Positions 34,591 through 47,608 of a stretch of DNA of 64,000 nt are shown here, one piece after another (the stretch's first letter is position 1; each line of letters opens with the position of its first letter). Below the pieces are notes generated by a model. It ran no database searches, had not been told where the DNA came from, and saw nothing but the letters and a program-made list of their open reading frames with translations. Made by a program: the position numbers and the translations under genes. Source of the DNA: Datura wrightii (lineage: Eukaryota; Streptophyta; Magnoliopsida; Solanales; Solanaceae); contig JASDFA010000007.1 in the NCBI GenBank assembly GCA_035772735.1, positions 81,107,501-81,171,500 on the forward strand, written 5' to 3'.

Positions 34591-36186
34591 TGATCACGGG
34601 CAAAATAGCATGCCCGAGATACGCTTTATACCTTAATTTAGTCTTGTTTATCTAAGTTATTTTACATACTTTCATGTGATTTTATATAAATGTGAATATA
34701 TGTGCTAACCAACATGATTAGTCCTTGTTTTGTAGGTTTCAAGGATTTTGAGGAACTAATTCACAAGTTGGTGAATAGGAAGGAATAGAGTGGAAGCAAG
34801 TGGCGAAAGTCGGCAAGGAGCATGCCTTGGCAAGGCTGGCCGCGCCAGGCAGCGTGCCACGCTGTGCGTGTGCCACGCCCAGCGCCGTGCCACGCCCTTG
34901 CTAAGCGCACGAGGAAAGGCAGCAGCAGGCAGCAGTAGGCAGAGAACCAGCACGCCAGAGCCGTGCCACGCTAGGCCAGCTGCGCGCCAGCAACATGCCA
35001 ACGCGCTGCATGAGCAGCGTGTCACGTTGGCCAGCGCGGTGACCCTCGGCAGCTTGGTTTCCGGAGGCACTTTCCAGAGAGCTTTCGCCTTGCCTCCATG
35101 TCACGGAGGCAGTGCTCTGCGATACACTCCGTGACACGGAGCCTCTCCATTTCAGGATAAATTATGCACGTTTTCCATTTACTATAAATAGGACCCTTAG
35201 CTCCTAAAATCATTGGGTCACGATTTTATTCTGAAAAACCACCTAGGAGTGAAGGGAGAAGTGGGAGAACTCATCTAGGGTTTATCAAATTCCCTTCTCA
35301 TCTACCAAATTCATGTAAGTATGTTAGTTTAGTATTAGTTAATTGTAGTTTTACGAACATGAATGGCAAGAACCCTTCCTCTAGGGTTGAAGCCATGAAT
35401 TATAATTGTGCTTTTATGAAATTGTTTTGGAATTAAGTTATTGATTGTTGTTTTCGTCTTGCATTCTGGATTGTTGGTTGTTTTTATGATTGATCACCAT
35501 GAAAGCATATTTGTTAGCTTGAGTAATAGCTTGAGAAAGCATTACCTAGGTCAGGACATGAGAATGTAAGGAGCATGTTTGTATCTCGGGAGATATATTG
35601 TGTCAGGATAGAAATATACCTCACACCGTGCTTGGTTGACACACGGGGGTTATGAAAGACCAACTTGGGATGTCACATCACCACTCGAAGAAGTAGTTGT
35701 GAGGCTAAGTTGAGTTAAATGGTTAGACGTATGAAAGTCCCTAATCGTTTCCCCGTAAACCACAACATAATTGATTGCCCGCGACTAGAAAATTAAACTC
35801 CTCGCTCACAATGATACAGTGAGGCTAGATTGCCGTGTTTAGAGGCTCGAAAGACCATGAACATGCAATTCTAATTATGTGAAATAACAATTGATAGTTC
35901 CATGCTTAACCCATTGCAAATCGTAGTATCACATGATTAATTGGTTTTAACTCTATGTTGCTCCTAGAGTGATTTCAGAATATCTCGTTGACCCAAACTT
36001 AGACTTAATTAATCTCAATCGAAAATGTCTATAACCAACACTTGAGGTATTTAAGATCACACTAGAAATGGATAGTTAGAGGAATGGGTCCAGTCCCTAT
36101 GGGTTCGACAATCCGGTTCTTAAAAAGAGCCACTATATTACTTGCACGACCCGTACACTTGCTGACGCGCGAATCGGGCACGTCAA
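34591..36186 (+). repeat. 3' LTR of the nested Athila-like element
   Basis: 1596 bp, same termini as the 5' LTR. It contains 76 extra bp bounded by two GCCGTGCCACGC repeats (34884-34895 and 34960-34971). TATA at 35183-35190. Confidence 0.9.
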
Positions 36187-36400
36187 ATATTATTGTTTCA
36201 TAAGTTGCATGATATACATGTATATGTGGAGTAGTTGACTTTAGTCTATTATGAGATGAATGCAACAGTATTGTGTGGAGTACCTGTATTGGACTTTTTC
36301 GCGTTTCAGGGTTTTTGGATAGTCCATATTACAGGGGAGACTCTGCCAAAATATTTCCATAATAAGTGATTGCAAGTTAAAGTTCTTGCAAGAAGAAGTT

Positions 36401-36440
36401 AACATTCAGGGACGAATGTTCTTAAGGGGGGGGGGGAGGA
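36401..36440 (+). promoter_or_regulatory. Hairpin and polypurine tract of the 22722-39696 element
   Basis: AACATTCAGGGACGAATGTT has a 7-bp stem (AACATTC / GAATGTT). It is followed by AA and an 11-G run (36426-36436) and AGGA directly before the 3' LTR. Confidence 0.8.
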
Positions 36441-37043
36441 TGTTACACCCCATAAGTTTCTAGCATGTAGTTGGCCTATTCACATGTTGGTTGGAAGTTT
36501 TAGACTGCCTCACGTGTGAGGAAAGGGCCCGAGGAAAGGCCAAACAAGTGCCAAGTTGGGATTTCGCGAGAGGAGGCTGAACCGAGCTACCAGAGGGGCA
36601 AAGAGGCACAGACCCTCTACCTCCGCATTAGCCAACGTGGCACGAAGCCAATATGGTGCATTGGACAATGTGCCACGTTGCCTTGCATCTGGATTCAAGT
36701 ATATATAGGCCTCACCCTTAAACTATATGTCATTTTCCATATATCTCACAACCGGAACAGAGGCAGGACGAAGGGTTTACATAATTTTCATCCGATTATG
36801 CCACTAAACGCCGTCCAAATTCAAATTAACTTAGGGTATCAAAGTATAAGGATGCAGGGAGTATTCCTATGGAGTTAGTTTCGTGAAATTCACCCCGCGA
36901 ATTATCGTCCCGCCGAGCCAAAGTTGTTGGAATTGCTCCAAACTAGTGTCAATACAATCACAGACTTAAAGTAAGTATTTCTCTCTTCTAGATTCCCGAG
37001 AAATCACGAGTTCTTGATTGTCTTTCAATAAGTTGAAGTATAG

Positions 37044-37089
<46 letters not shown>

Positions 37090-39696
37090 TTGTTTTCTTT
37101 GAATTTAGTAATGAAAATAGCTCTATTCTTCTGTTAATGTGATTACAGTTAGGAAGAACAGTTGAATACCAGCCAAACCTCGCCAGTTAATTGGTAAACG
37201 GCGAACGAGGTATGGAAGGCTTAACTCTCGGCAAGTATCCTAGTCATACAGTGTTACGACTTATGTTCTCGAATAGAAGTAACGATCTCAGATGCTGCAG
37301 ATAGTTTCTACCATTAGATTGTAATTCGATAAGTTGTAATTAGTTGTTATTGATCTACGTATATAAATATCAGATATGTGGTGATTAGCTGCTAATAGGA
37401 ATTACAGTTACATAAATTCTGGTTAGCTGATAGAACTCACATATAGATCGTACTGCAAGACCCCTCGTTAAAAGGGGAGCAGGTTAAATGTGATTCAGGT
37501 ATGACGCTATAGGAACTCTTTTATTCTCAGCTTTTTGGGATGGTAGACTTATATGTTCGTTGCCAGACCTAGACTTCAGAGGCTCGTAAGAGTTAGTACC
37601 CTGAATCAGTTGGTTAAACGGTATGGGCAGGTAGGTGGTCTGACGACCAGTTGGCGCGCGCTTGTATTAGCAGGAAAGCATCCTTAGAGGTCATTAACGT
37701 TATCGCACGTTCAAGAACCAGAAATAGAGACAGGATAGGTATACTCCAGAGTTAGCGACACCAGGGTTCTCCAGTGTATTGAGTGATTGTACGTCGTCCC
37801 TTTATCCTTATCAGTGATTGTCAGTCTTAGTCGATTTAACAGTTATCATGTAGAATGCCCAGCAAGCCAGCCTAGTCGTCCAAGTCAGATAAACCCGTGG
37901 GTACCCCAAGGAGGGGTCCACATCAGTAGCCAGTGAAGGGCCAGTACCTAGCCGATTCTCGTAAGGTATTCAGGTATAGAGTCCCAAGAGAGGGCCAGAC
38001 TATATAGAATTGCCCATAAGACTGAGAATTTGCCATAGCAATATAGACCCGAGTGGGTTCAGACAAGGCCTAAGGGGTCAGTAGTACTCTGCTAGTACAG
38101 TGTTTACCAAGTTAAGGAGATCGGCAAGCTCCCTAGGGAGAACCAGGGACCGATCGCCTAGATGCAAGTTCGACCAAGCCCAGCTCTATAGTTGTTTAAT
38201 TAGAAAAATAAAGTAGTTAGCTATCCGTAACTCCATAGTTATGCATGAGCTACAGATGTCCGAGTAGGACATTCAGAGTATTGTTAGACTACCTCAGAAC
38301 TCACTCTATTCAGCCCAGATTATCAGAGATCATGATCACTATTAGGATCTTCTAATCAAATACGTGCACATGGTGTGCCCGTATACAGTCATACAGATTA
38401 TCCCAGAAGCGAGTAGCATTAGCATGAGGCCAAGAAGGCCAGATACGCTCTCGCTATACAAATAGATTTATTTGTCAGTTTCTCTAGTATAGTAATTCAG
38501 TATGACTCTCAGTAAAGCATGTCAAGAGTATGTGATTGTGTGCAGTTATTGTTATCAGTTGAGACCTGTATTTGCATTGTTTGGGTTGGATTGCCTGTAT
38601 AGCTTCCGTGACCGCCCCTATGTCGACTCGTCCGCTAGAGGGCGAGGATACGTCGCACTACGGAGCGGTATGACGTCCGCAAGGGATGAAGATAGGGAGC
38701 CAGCTCCTCATATTTTGCCATGGTTGGCCTACACACACCCCCGCCGAGCGCTTGCGCTCGGGGTGTAGATATCAGGAGTCCTCCGGACTCAGGCATAGCT
38801 ATAGTCAAGGGCCCAGCGGGCCCAAGCTGCATACCCATGGGATCGGCAGGAGGCTTATAGATAGTAGATGATGGGGTATGACCTGGATAGGGGTAAGTAG
38901 ATTGAGGTGTGCTTACTAGGGCTAATGGGGGCCCGTGTGGGTTGTTATGTGTTGATTGCACCATCCGGCTTATTGGGTAAGGCAAGGTTTATGTTATGTT
39001 GCTTTAGTTACTGATAGTTAGACAGTAAGATGTTCCGTTTGTCAGGTATGACCCCTACCCTTCTTATTACAGTTATGTTTAGTCCTGATTTTACTACTTC
39101 AGTCAGATTCAGTCTGCTTCCTTTACTTCAGCTATGGTCAGCTTTATTCCTTACTTTAAGTCATTTACAACTATTGCTTTACATACTCGGTACATACTGT
39201 ACTGACGTCCTTCCCGGGGTGCTGCATTACTTGCCTACAGACACAGATAGACGAGGAGTAAATCCCTCATAGTTTCAGTCAGCCGCACAGAGCCATCAAC
39301 TCTTTTCTTCCGGAGCTTGTGCGACAGAGGTTTACTTCTTTTGTTTATACAGTATGGGTAGGCTGGAGCCCTGTCCTAACCATCTTATTACTCCTAGAGG
39401 CTTACAGATTGTATCTTTTCCCTGTGGTTAGATGTATCGGTTGCGTGGGGCCGTAGGTGATTTAGATTATGTGTTTTGGCCGTGTGGGGCCTTGTTTAGC
39501 TGTTTATATTTTCATAGGTGGCTATAGGCCTTGTAGGCCGAGGGTTGCATTTGCAGCCGCTATATAGCCCGTTGTTTTCTTGATTCTAGAGTTATAGCCA
39601 GCTTGCACTAGAGGTTCCTAGGCTCAGTCAGCTCAACAGTTCAGATCCTAGTAGGGCACCAGGTACCAGTCATGCCTCCCAAGATGGGGCGTGACA
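36441..39696 (+). repeat. 3' LTR of the 22722-39696 element
   Basis: Starts TGTTACACCCC and ends GGGGCGTGACA. TATA-like TATATATA at 36700-36707. The (TA)n tract at 37048-37085 is about twice as long as in the 5' LTR. Confidence 0.9.
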
Positions 39697-39701
39697 GATC
39701 G

Positions 39702-39790
39702 AGCATGACTTAAGCTGCCTACATATCTAAGAGAAATCATGTGATGACGTAGTTTAATATATTTGAGAGAAAATAAATATGAATTGACCG
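39702..39790 (-). repeat. Continuation of the 95-bp tandem array after the insertion
   Basis: This completes the sixth unit (17 bases at 22705-22721 plus 77 at 39702-39778 total 94) and starts a seventh. Rejoining across the insertion restores the period. Confidence 0.85.
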
Positions 39791-39900
39791 AATTCGATGA
39801 GGATTGCCTTCATATATGACCGAGGGAAGTCAAGTCGAGAGTAGTTCTTTTAATTGCAAATGCAATGGATACAAGGAAAAGAAAGCTGGCTTTGATATCT

Positions 39901-40239
39901 TCATATGCAGTACTTTTTGATGTTGTCTAAGTTGATCGGCTTCATGCTTATTACACCATCCATTTATGCCAAGATTATTGCTCCTCGTGAGAGTACTTGG
40001 TGCAATACATAAGGATCTTGCCAATTTGGTGCATAATTTTCCTTTAGCCTCTTTTTGGTGAGGAAGTATCTTCTTTAGTAATAATTGTCCTTGTGTGAAC
40101 TATTGAAGCCTGATCTTTTTGTTGAATGCTTTGATCATTTTATTCTCATAAAATTGGCTTGACATATTGTATCCATCCTTTTCTTATGAATAAGCATTAG
40201 TTGTTTATGTCTGGTTTGTATCCATTCTACATCATCCAA
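39901..40239 (-). pseudogene. Tat/Ogre integrase C-terminal end
   Basis: Read on minus from 40239, it gives DDVEWIQTRHKQLMLIHKKR, then after stops and a frameshift YAPNWQDPYVLHQVLSRGA and a final KKYCI-TGA at 39901. The order and the PNW-x-DPY module match the end of Tat/Ogre polymerase, where integrase closes just before the 3' UTR. Its upstream part continues at 49917-50496; the two were separated by the insertion at 40245-49911. Downstream on the minus strand comes the 95-bp array, as expected for a tandem-repeat 3' UTR. Broken by several stops. Confidence 0.75.
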
Positions 40240-40244
40240 TCCAA

Positions 40245-42596
40245 TGTCACGACCTGAGTTTACACTCTAGATGAAACACGATACTTAGGATCACAAGTGA
40301 CTCCAAGCATACCTATGGTAAGGCATAATTCTATTAAAATTGATCTTCTGTAAGATAATATTAAGTAGAATCTGACTAAAGAAATAACCAAATATTGAAT
40401 AATAACAAACATCTAAGCAAACACTGGAACTCAAGCTGAATCTAACATATACTACCTGAAAGCCTTCTAAAAGAATTGATGAGTTGTTGGGAAAAACTCC
40501 AAGCTAACTCTAATGTCTGAAACTAAACTAAAAATAACAAACTAAAAATGGAAATCTTGACCCTCGGCAGATGAGGACTCACCACTGAAAGCTACTGGAG
40601 AATCACCGAGAGAAACTAGTTGCAGTGCGAAGGCTGGGTACCTGAGCCTATATTATAAAATGATATAGCACATAAAAATATGCGATCAGTACTTTGAATG
40701 TACTGAGTATGTGAGATGTAACTAAAACATACATATTCTGAGGACCAGTAAATTGAACTGACATAACATGTAACGAATCTATCTGAACTCAAAAATACGG
40801 AAAATAGTCTCACATATATAGGAATACTGTAAAAACTTGTAAAATTGAATTAGAGTCGTGAGCACAACCTGAAATCTTATAGTCTGGACTAGACTAAGAA
40901 CTCTAACTGTACTAGACTGTGGGAGAGCCTATAACCGACATATAACTATGTGAGCTAGATGTGGAGTTCGATGTATACACTGCATCAAAGAGAGCCCACT
41001 GTACCTTGCCAGGTTAAAGTGGCTGAGCTGTGTGATCACTATATGGGGCCTATTCGAGCTAAAACCTATAATGGCACGTAGTTTTGGGAACCTGGGTGCG
41101 CTGAACCCCGGCTCGCTCGGCGCTAAGTACTACTCCCACCGAAAACCTAATTATATCTAACTGTGTTGATAGCTCTAAAGTGATGTCCTAAGACTAAGTC
41201 AAAACTACTTATCTATAAGTGTTCTGAGAGTCTAAGGACCTAAAAGAAACTGTATTCTAAGACTTGTCAAAGCTACTTTATCTGAAAGTGTCGTGACAGT
41301 CTAGAGAACGATGAACATGCAGATAAACTGATACTACGAATATACTGAGTACTGGCAATATTACTGAGACTGAACATACTAAAAGTATTGACTTTCCAAT
41401 CAAGTATCTTTGCTAGCATTCATAACTCAAGTGAAAATATCATAATAATACAATATTCGTATCTGAGTTCTAAATCATGCAAGTTTCATTCAAAAATCAT
41501 GCTAAAGATCAGGGCTAGGAAAGAAAACTGTATAGATGAAACCAAAACATGAAGTTCAGCTAGTAATAGTCATGTAAACTTAAAGAATTATCAAGATTAA
41601 GGAATTCTTAAGCTGAATGGAAACCCTAGTTTCTAACATCTATAGGGCTAGAAAATTATAAAGTGTGTCTAAAAATAGTTTGGGCCATAAGGAGGAAAGG
41701 AACCCTTATTGAAGTCCCACATACCTGAAGGAGAATTTCCCTAAGAAGAAGCTCGAATTTCTGAGGTTGCTAGAAGAACCCTAGTTCTTGTTGGGGAGAA
41801 TCTCTAAACGTCTAAATTATGGTCTTGAGAGCTTGGGAGAGAAATAAGAGGAGAACATCAAGTAACTCCCTAAATTCCCCTGTAATCGCACCCCAAACGA
41901 CGTAGGTTAGGAGTTAAAATAGTGGGAAGTACATAAACACATATAAAATAATGGGAAATTAAAAAAATTCCCCTAGAAGAATGTCTAAAAGGTTACCCCT
42001 TAGGATCCAATGGGTCACACAACGAGTTATTGGTTGTGACCACAACTCATTGGGACTAGTCGTTGGTCCTGGGTGTAAAAATCCCAGTTTTTGGAATTGA
42101 TCAACTGACGAGAACAATGACTCGTTAGATGTAACAATGAGTCATTGGTTCCACTCATTGTCACTAGGGAAGCTTATGATTAATTTCTATATCTCCCCCA
42201 ATGGATGGACAAAACAACCCATTATCTAAAACAACGGGTCGTTGTTTCCATTCATTGTCACTGGGGAAAATTTTAGCATTTCCTAAATTCGTTGAATGGC
42301 TCCATAGGACGATTCGTTACACCAAATAATTACTTGTCGTCTGGCTCGTTGTTTAAAAGAAACATGTGACAGGTTTCTGGACTGCTACAAATGGATACAA
42401 CAACGACTCGTTACTTTTAGCAATGGGTCATTGTATTGCTCATTGAATCTGGGGATGGAATCTATAAGGGCTAACAACAACTCAGACAACGAGTCATCGT
42501 TACTGACAACGACTCATTGGTTGAGTCGTTCGGAGACATTTTTTGATTTTTCATTCCAAGTCTGGGTTTGGTCTAAGAAACTTTTGGGGTGTTACA
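40245..42596 (-). repeat. 3' LTR of the 40245-49911 element
   Basis: On + it runs TGTCACGACC to GGGTGTTACA. Palindromes such as CAACGACTCGTT and AACGGGTCGTTG cluster at 42000-42530. On the right a CTCCCCCTT tract (42602-42610), the polypurine tract of the minus strand, follows. Confidence 0.9.
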
Positions 42597-42849
42597 ATAT
42601 CTCCCCCTTCAAAATATTGATCCTTGAATGAAGGCTAAGTAAGCTGAAAGACTAGGGAAAGAGATACAATCCAAACTGAATATTATAAGCTGATTACTGA
42701 AGGAGCGGCTGACTCCAAACTGAAATAGACATACTGACTGAATTTATGCAACTAGGGTGCATGCTAAAACATGAATAGAGCTTATGAGTATGGAACTGAA
42801 TAGAGTAGTGAGGAGGAATTTAGTACCTAATGCTAAAGCTGACTGGAAG

Positions 42850-45800
42850 GGAATAGGTGAGGGTATTTAGCCATCATATCTACTTCTGCTTCTCATGTGG
42901 CTCCCTCGACTAGCTAGTTTCTCCATAAAATCTTTACTGAAGCGACCTCCTTATTCCTCAGCTTACCAACCTGACGGTCTAGGATCTGAACTATAACCTC
43001 TTCGTAAGAGGGACTATCCTTTAAACCAATGCCTTTTAAAGGCACTACTAAGGTCAGGTCATTGATGCATTTCTTCAGGAGACATATGAAAGACTGGGTG
43101 CATTAATGGTAACTCCGCAGGCAAGTCCAGCACATAAGCCATATTGCTAATACGTCTCAGGATTCTGTAAGGACCAATATATCTAAGGCTGAGTTTTCCC
43201 TTCTCCCCGAAGCTCATCACCCCTTTCATAGGTGAAATTTTCAAATATACCCAATTATCCAGCAAACTCTAGCTCCCTTCTCCTTACATCTGCATACGAT
43301 TTCTGTCGGCTTTGAGCTATTTTTAGTCATTTCCTGATAAGCTGAACCTTTTGCATGGCCTCATACAATTAATTAGGTCCTATCAAGGTAGCTTCACAAA
43401 CCTCAAAACCCCTATAAGAGATCTACATCTTCTACCATATAATGCCTCAAACAGGGCCATCTCAATATTGAAGTGGTAGCTGTTGTTGTATGCAAACTCG
43501 ATGAGAGGTAGGTGATCATCCCAACTACCCTTGAAGTCAATCACGCAAGACCTCAACATATCCTCCAAAGTCTGAATAGTCCACTTAGCTTGTCCATCTG
43601 TTTGTGGGTGAAAAGTTGTGCTGAGCTTGACCTTAGTACCAAGTCCTTTCTGAAAAGACTTCCAAAATTGTGAGGTAAACTGAGTATCCCTTTATTAAAT
43701 GATGGACAAAGGGACTCCATGCAATCTGACCGACTCCATGCAATCTGACTAACTCCCAGATGTACAGTCTAGCATAATCCTCTACTAAATCTATGGTCTG
43801 AACTGGTAGGAAATTTGCCGACTTATTCATTCGATCTACAGCCATCCAAATTGAGTCATGTTGTCGGTGTGTACGAGGTAGACATGTAATAAAGTCCATG
43901 TTCACTTCTTCCCACTTCCAATTAGGAATGCTAATATCCTGTGTCATACCTCCAGGTCTCTGATGTTTAACCTTGATTTGTTGGCAATTTGGACACTTAG
44001 CCACATATTCTGCAATATCCTTCTTCATGTCATTCCACCAGTAGACTTCTCGTAGATCACGGTATATCTTAGTGGCACCTGGGTGGATAGAGTACCTAGT
44101 TCTTTGAGCTTACGTTAGTATCCATTACATTAAATCGTCCACATCGGGAACACACAACTTGCCTAATAATGGAGGACACCCTCTCCCCCTTTGGGAAAAG
44201 CTTCCACCTCTTTCCTTAGGACTTCTTCCTTCAGCTTAAGTAGAATTGGGTCTTCCTCCTACTTTGACTTAACCTCCACCACCAAGGAGAATTCTGACCC
44301 ACTCTAGAATACAACTCCACCTTCTACTGAATTAACCAACTGGACTCCCAACCGAGACAGTTTGTGAATATCCTTTGCCAGTTCCTTTTTATCCTCCAAT
44401 ACATGAGTAACACTCCCCATAGACTTTCTACTGAGGGTATCAACCATTGCATTGGCCTTGCCTAGGTAATACAACACATTTATGTCATAATCTTTTAATA
44501 ATTCTAACCATCTTCTCTGACGCAGATTTAGGTCCTTCTGACTGAACATATACTGTAGGCTCTTGTGGTTAGTAAAAACATCCACATAAACCCCATAAAG
44601 GTAGTGCCTCCAAATCTTCAAGGCAAATACTACTGCTACCAGCTCTACATCGTGAGTCGGATAATTTTTCTCATGAACCTTGAGCTGTCTAGAAGCATAA
44701 GCTATGACTTTACCATGCTACATCAGAACACAACCAAGGCCAACTCTGGGGGCATCAAAATAGATCATGAACCCGTCTAAACCTTCTGGCAAAGTCAGAA
44801 CTGGGGCTTGAGTCGAGTCTTCAACTCCTGAAAGCTCTTCTCACTTGCATAAAACCACTAAAATTTTACCTTCTTTTGAGTCAGTCTGGTCAAAGGAGAG
44901 GCAATGGAGGAGAACCTTTCTATGAATCGTTTGTAATAACTGGCTAGGCCCAAGAAACTCCTAACATCTAATGGAGAGGTGGGTCTTGGCCAATCCTTGA
45001 CTGTTGCTATCACTGGAGACCACATGACCAAGGAATGCAACTGATTTCAGCCAGAATTCCCACTTGCTAAACTTAGCAAACAATTGGCAGTCCCTTAGAG
45101 TCTGCAAAACTATTCTCAGATGGTCTGCATGTTCCTCCTCTATCCTAGAGTAAACCAAAATATCATCTATAAAGACAATAACGAACACGTCCAGATACTG
45201 CTTGAATACCCTATTCATCAAACCCATAAAAGTCGAAAGAGAATTGGTTAGTCCAAAAGATATAATGACTAATTCATAGTCACCATACCAAGTTCTGAAG
45301 GCTGTTTTTAGAGTGTCATATTTCTGACCCTAAGATGATGTTATCCTGTCTGAGATCTACCTTGGAAAAATAACTATATCCCTGAAGTTGATTGAACAAG
45401 TCATTAATCCTGGGGAGAGGATACCTGTTCTTGACTGTGACCTTGTTTAACTGACGATAGTCGATGCAAATTCTGAGTGTACTGCCTTTCTTTCGTATGA
45501 ATAGGACTGGGCACCCCATGGAGAGATGCTGGGTCTGATGAAGCCCTTATTTGGAAGGCCTTTCAGCTGTTCCTTCAACTCCTTAAGCTGAAGTGGGGCC
45601 ATTTTATAAGGAGGAATAGAGATGGGCTCGGTATTTTGAAGAAGGTCTATGCCAAAATCTATTTCCTTCTTGGGAGGGACTTCGAGAAGATCTTCACATC
45701 GAGGAACTCATTTACAATTGGAAATGACTTAAGTGTCGGGGTCTCGGAACTAGAATATTTGATCCTAACCAAGTGATAGATGCACCCCCTAGAGATCATT

Positions 45801-45870
45801 TTCCTAGCCTTAAGGTATGAAATAAACCAACCCTTAGGCACTGAAGTGCTACCTTCCACTCTAGAACTGG
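42850..45870 (-). pseudogene. Chromovirus pol: protease, reverse transcriptase, RNase H, integrase
   Basis: Minus strand, from high to low coordinate. Protease end (45859-45659, SVPKGWFISYLKARKMISRG). Reverse transcriptase fingers (45519-45316, GCPVLFIRKKG, RICIDYRQLNKVTVKNRYPL). Palm with intact catalytic FIDDILVYSR (around 45170). Thumb (45040-44858, SFLGLASYYKRFIERFSSIA). RNase H and connection (44621-44304, YVDVFTNHKSLQYMFSQKDL). Integrase zinc finger and core (44028-43633, CPNCQQIK, WKWEEVNMDFITCLPRTHR; and 43568-43383). GPY/F module (43265-43059, LRYIGPYRILRR). Frames are broken by multiple stops and shifts, and a ~20-bp duplication interrupts the core near 43710-43750, so no active polyprotein can be made. 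Confidence 0.85.
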
Positions 45871-47392
45871 TTCGTTAGAAAACTGGAATCTAATGATCCT
45901 AGTTCTGCAATCAACTAAGGCATAGCAAGAATGTAACTAGTCCACGCCATGGATAAGGTTGAAGTAAACCATATCTAACTATACTAGATTAACTGTGGTG
46001 ACTTTATGAAACAATGTGACCGAACAATTCCTTACACCCGGCTAGCTCTAACTAACTCACCAACCATAGTAGATACTGAAAACGTCTCTGAGAGAATTTC
46101 TGGACTAATATCAAACAGGACAGCAATGTAAGTATTCACAAAAGATAGTATGGCTCCTAGATCTACTAAATCATACATATCTATCTAGAAGAGATGTAAT
46201 ATACTAGTCACTACCTCAGGTGAGTTCTCCTGGTCCTAACGGGAGGACAAAGCATAGAAGCAATTTTGACGCTGACTGCCACCTGTACCTGAGGTAGTAC
46301 CCTGCTGAGTTGAACAACCTAGAGGAGTTGCCGATGCACTAGAATGGGCCTTCCCCCATCCTGTTGACAAGCAATCTATTAATTTGTCGCCCAACTGGCC
46401 ACAACAAAAACAACCTTCCTTGCCCAAACGATATTCAGCCGGATGGTTCTTACCACACTTTGAACATACCGGAAAAGTGCGGCTGCTAGAGACATGGCTC
46501 TGAGACTAGGAGCTTAATGCTCAACCCCTCTGATCTTTGTGGGGCCTGGAAGAAGGAGCACTGGCTAATGAAGGTGCTAGAAGTCTTTGTTGCTGCTGTG
46601 GATGATTATTACCACCCTACCTATGTTGAGAATACTCAAACTGACTTTTCTGTGCCCGTTTATTTTCCCTCTCTATCTTCTTCAATTTCTTCGCCTCTAT
46701 CTACTGTGCGTGGATGATGAGCCTTGAGATGTCCATCTCATTAATAAGCATGGCAGTCCTACACCCCTTGGCTACTAGGTCTGAAACTCCATTCATGATC
46801 CTAAGCTTGCGAGTCCTCGGCCCTGCAACCATTTCTGGAGCATACTTCAATAATTTAGTGAACTTTAAGGCATACTCCTACACCGATATGTCGTTCTTCC
46901 TCAAATTCACAAACTTGGCATCTTAAGCTTCCCTTAACTCCCGGAGAAAGAATCTGTCCAGGAATGCAGTCACAAACTCATCCCATTCCATCGGACCTGC
47001 ACCATTCCACCTTCCCTCTTTCCATTGCTTATACCAAATCTGAGCCACTTCTTTTAACTGAAAAGCAGCCAGATTTGTAATTTCTAAAGAAGTAAAACCC
47101 ATGATTTGGGTGATCTTCTGCACCTCGTCAATGAACTCTTGCGGGTCCTCATCAACCTTGGACCTGTGAAATATATGGGGGATTCATCTGAGTAAAATCT
47201 TAAACTCTGGAAGTAGTTGTAGACCCATTAGTATAGACTGGTTGACCTGATTAGTCATTGCCAGAGCCAAAATTTGAATGGCACTCCAGAACTCTGCATG
47301 CGACACCTGCTCGTCCTGAGGGACTGCTGGAGCTAGTGTGTCTGTCTTGTTAGCATTTTCGATCCTCTTTCATTTCCTCTTTTAGGAGGCAT
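45871..47392 (-). pseudogene. Chromovirus gag
   Basis: The start is an ATG at 47392 on minus (MPPKRGNERG), the usual first residues of gag in this lineage, about 200 bp after the PBS. A capsid block lies at 47123-46923 (QLKEVAQIWYKQWKEGRWNG, then GPMEWDEFVTAFLDRFF). The zinc knuckle near 46410-46370 reads CFCCGQLGDKLIDC, with the zinc-binding histidine of CX2CX4HX4C replaced by aspartate. Stops and frameshifts lie between these blocks. Non-functional. Confidence 0.8.
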
Positions 47393-47593
47393 CGTTAACT
47401 GAAAAGGGTAGAGGATGAGTTAGGAGGACATTTTAGAGATCAAACTCTAAGCACGATAAGAATCATGAAGAAAGGGAATTTTCCTAAAAATGTCTCGTAG
47501 GCACCCCCTCATAAGTGTGGCGCACTTCACACCCATGAAAAGGATTCTACTAGATGCGGCTTTTAGACAATCTAGGAAACTCTAAATCTGATG

Positions 47594-47605
47594 CTCTGAT
47601 ACCAA
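47594..47605 (-). promoter_or_regulatory. tRNA-iMet primer binding site
   Basis: The minus strand reads TGGTATCAGAGC, four bases from the LTR end at 47609. Confidence 0.85.
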
Positions 47606-47608
47606 GTT

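Larger units (their letters stand above)
28493..36186 (+). mobile_element. Athila-like gag-pro-only LTR retrotransposon (nested, youngest)
   Basis: LTRs lie at 28493-30011 and 34591-36186, with an intact Athila-type PBS, one gag-protease reading frame and a polypurine tract. Flanks are GATAT (28488-28492) and AATAT (36187-36191), a 4/5 match consistent with an aged 5-bp target duplication. No reverse transcriptase, RNase H or integrase is present, so it is non-autonomous. A sample of about 190 bp of the two LTRs differs at only about two positions. Confidence 0.9.
22722..39696 (+). mobile_element. Complete but non-autonomous LTR retrotransposon, split by a nested element
   Basis: Flanking GATCG duplications (22717-22721 and 39697-39701) bracket TGTTACAC to CGTGACA. 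LTRs are 22722-25975 (3254 bp) and 36441-39696 (3256 bp), with a tRNA-iMet PBS and an 11-G polypurine tract in place. Removing the nested Athila-like element leaves an internal region of only about 2.77 kb, with a decayed integrase tail (27958-28440) as its only coding trace. It must have been mobilised in trans, as large retrotransposon derivatives are. It interrupts the 95-bp array of an older element. Confidence 0.9.

Noticed and set aside
37048..37085. (TA)n tract as a possible regulatory element
   Set aside because: An ordinary microsatellite that differs in length from the 5' LTR copy at 23329; slippage explains it.
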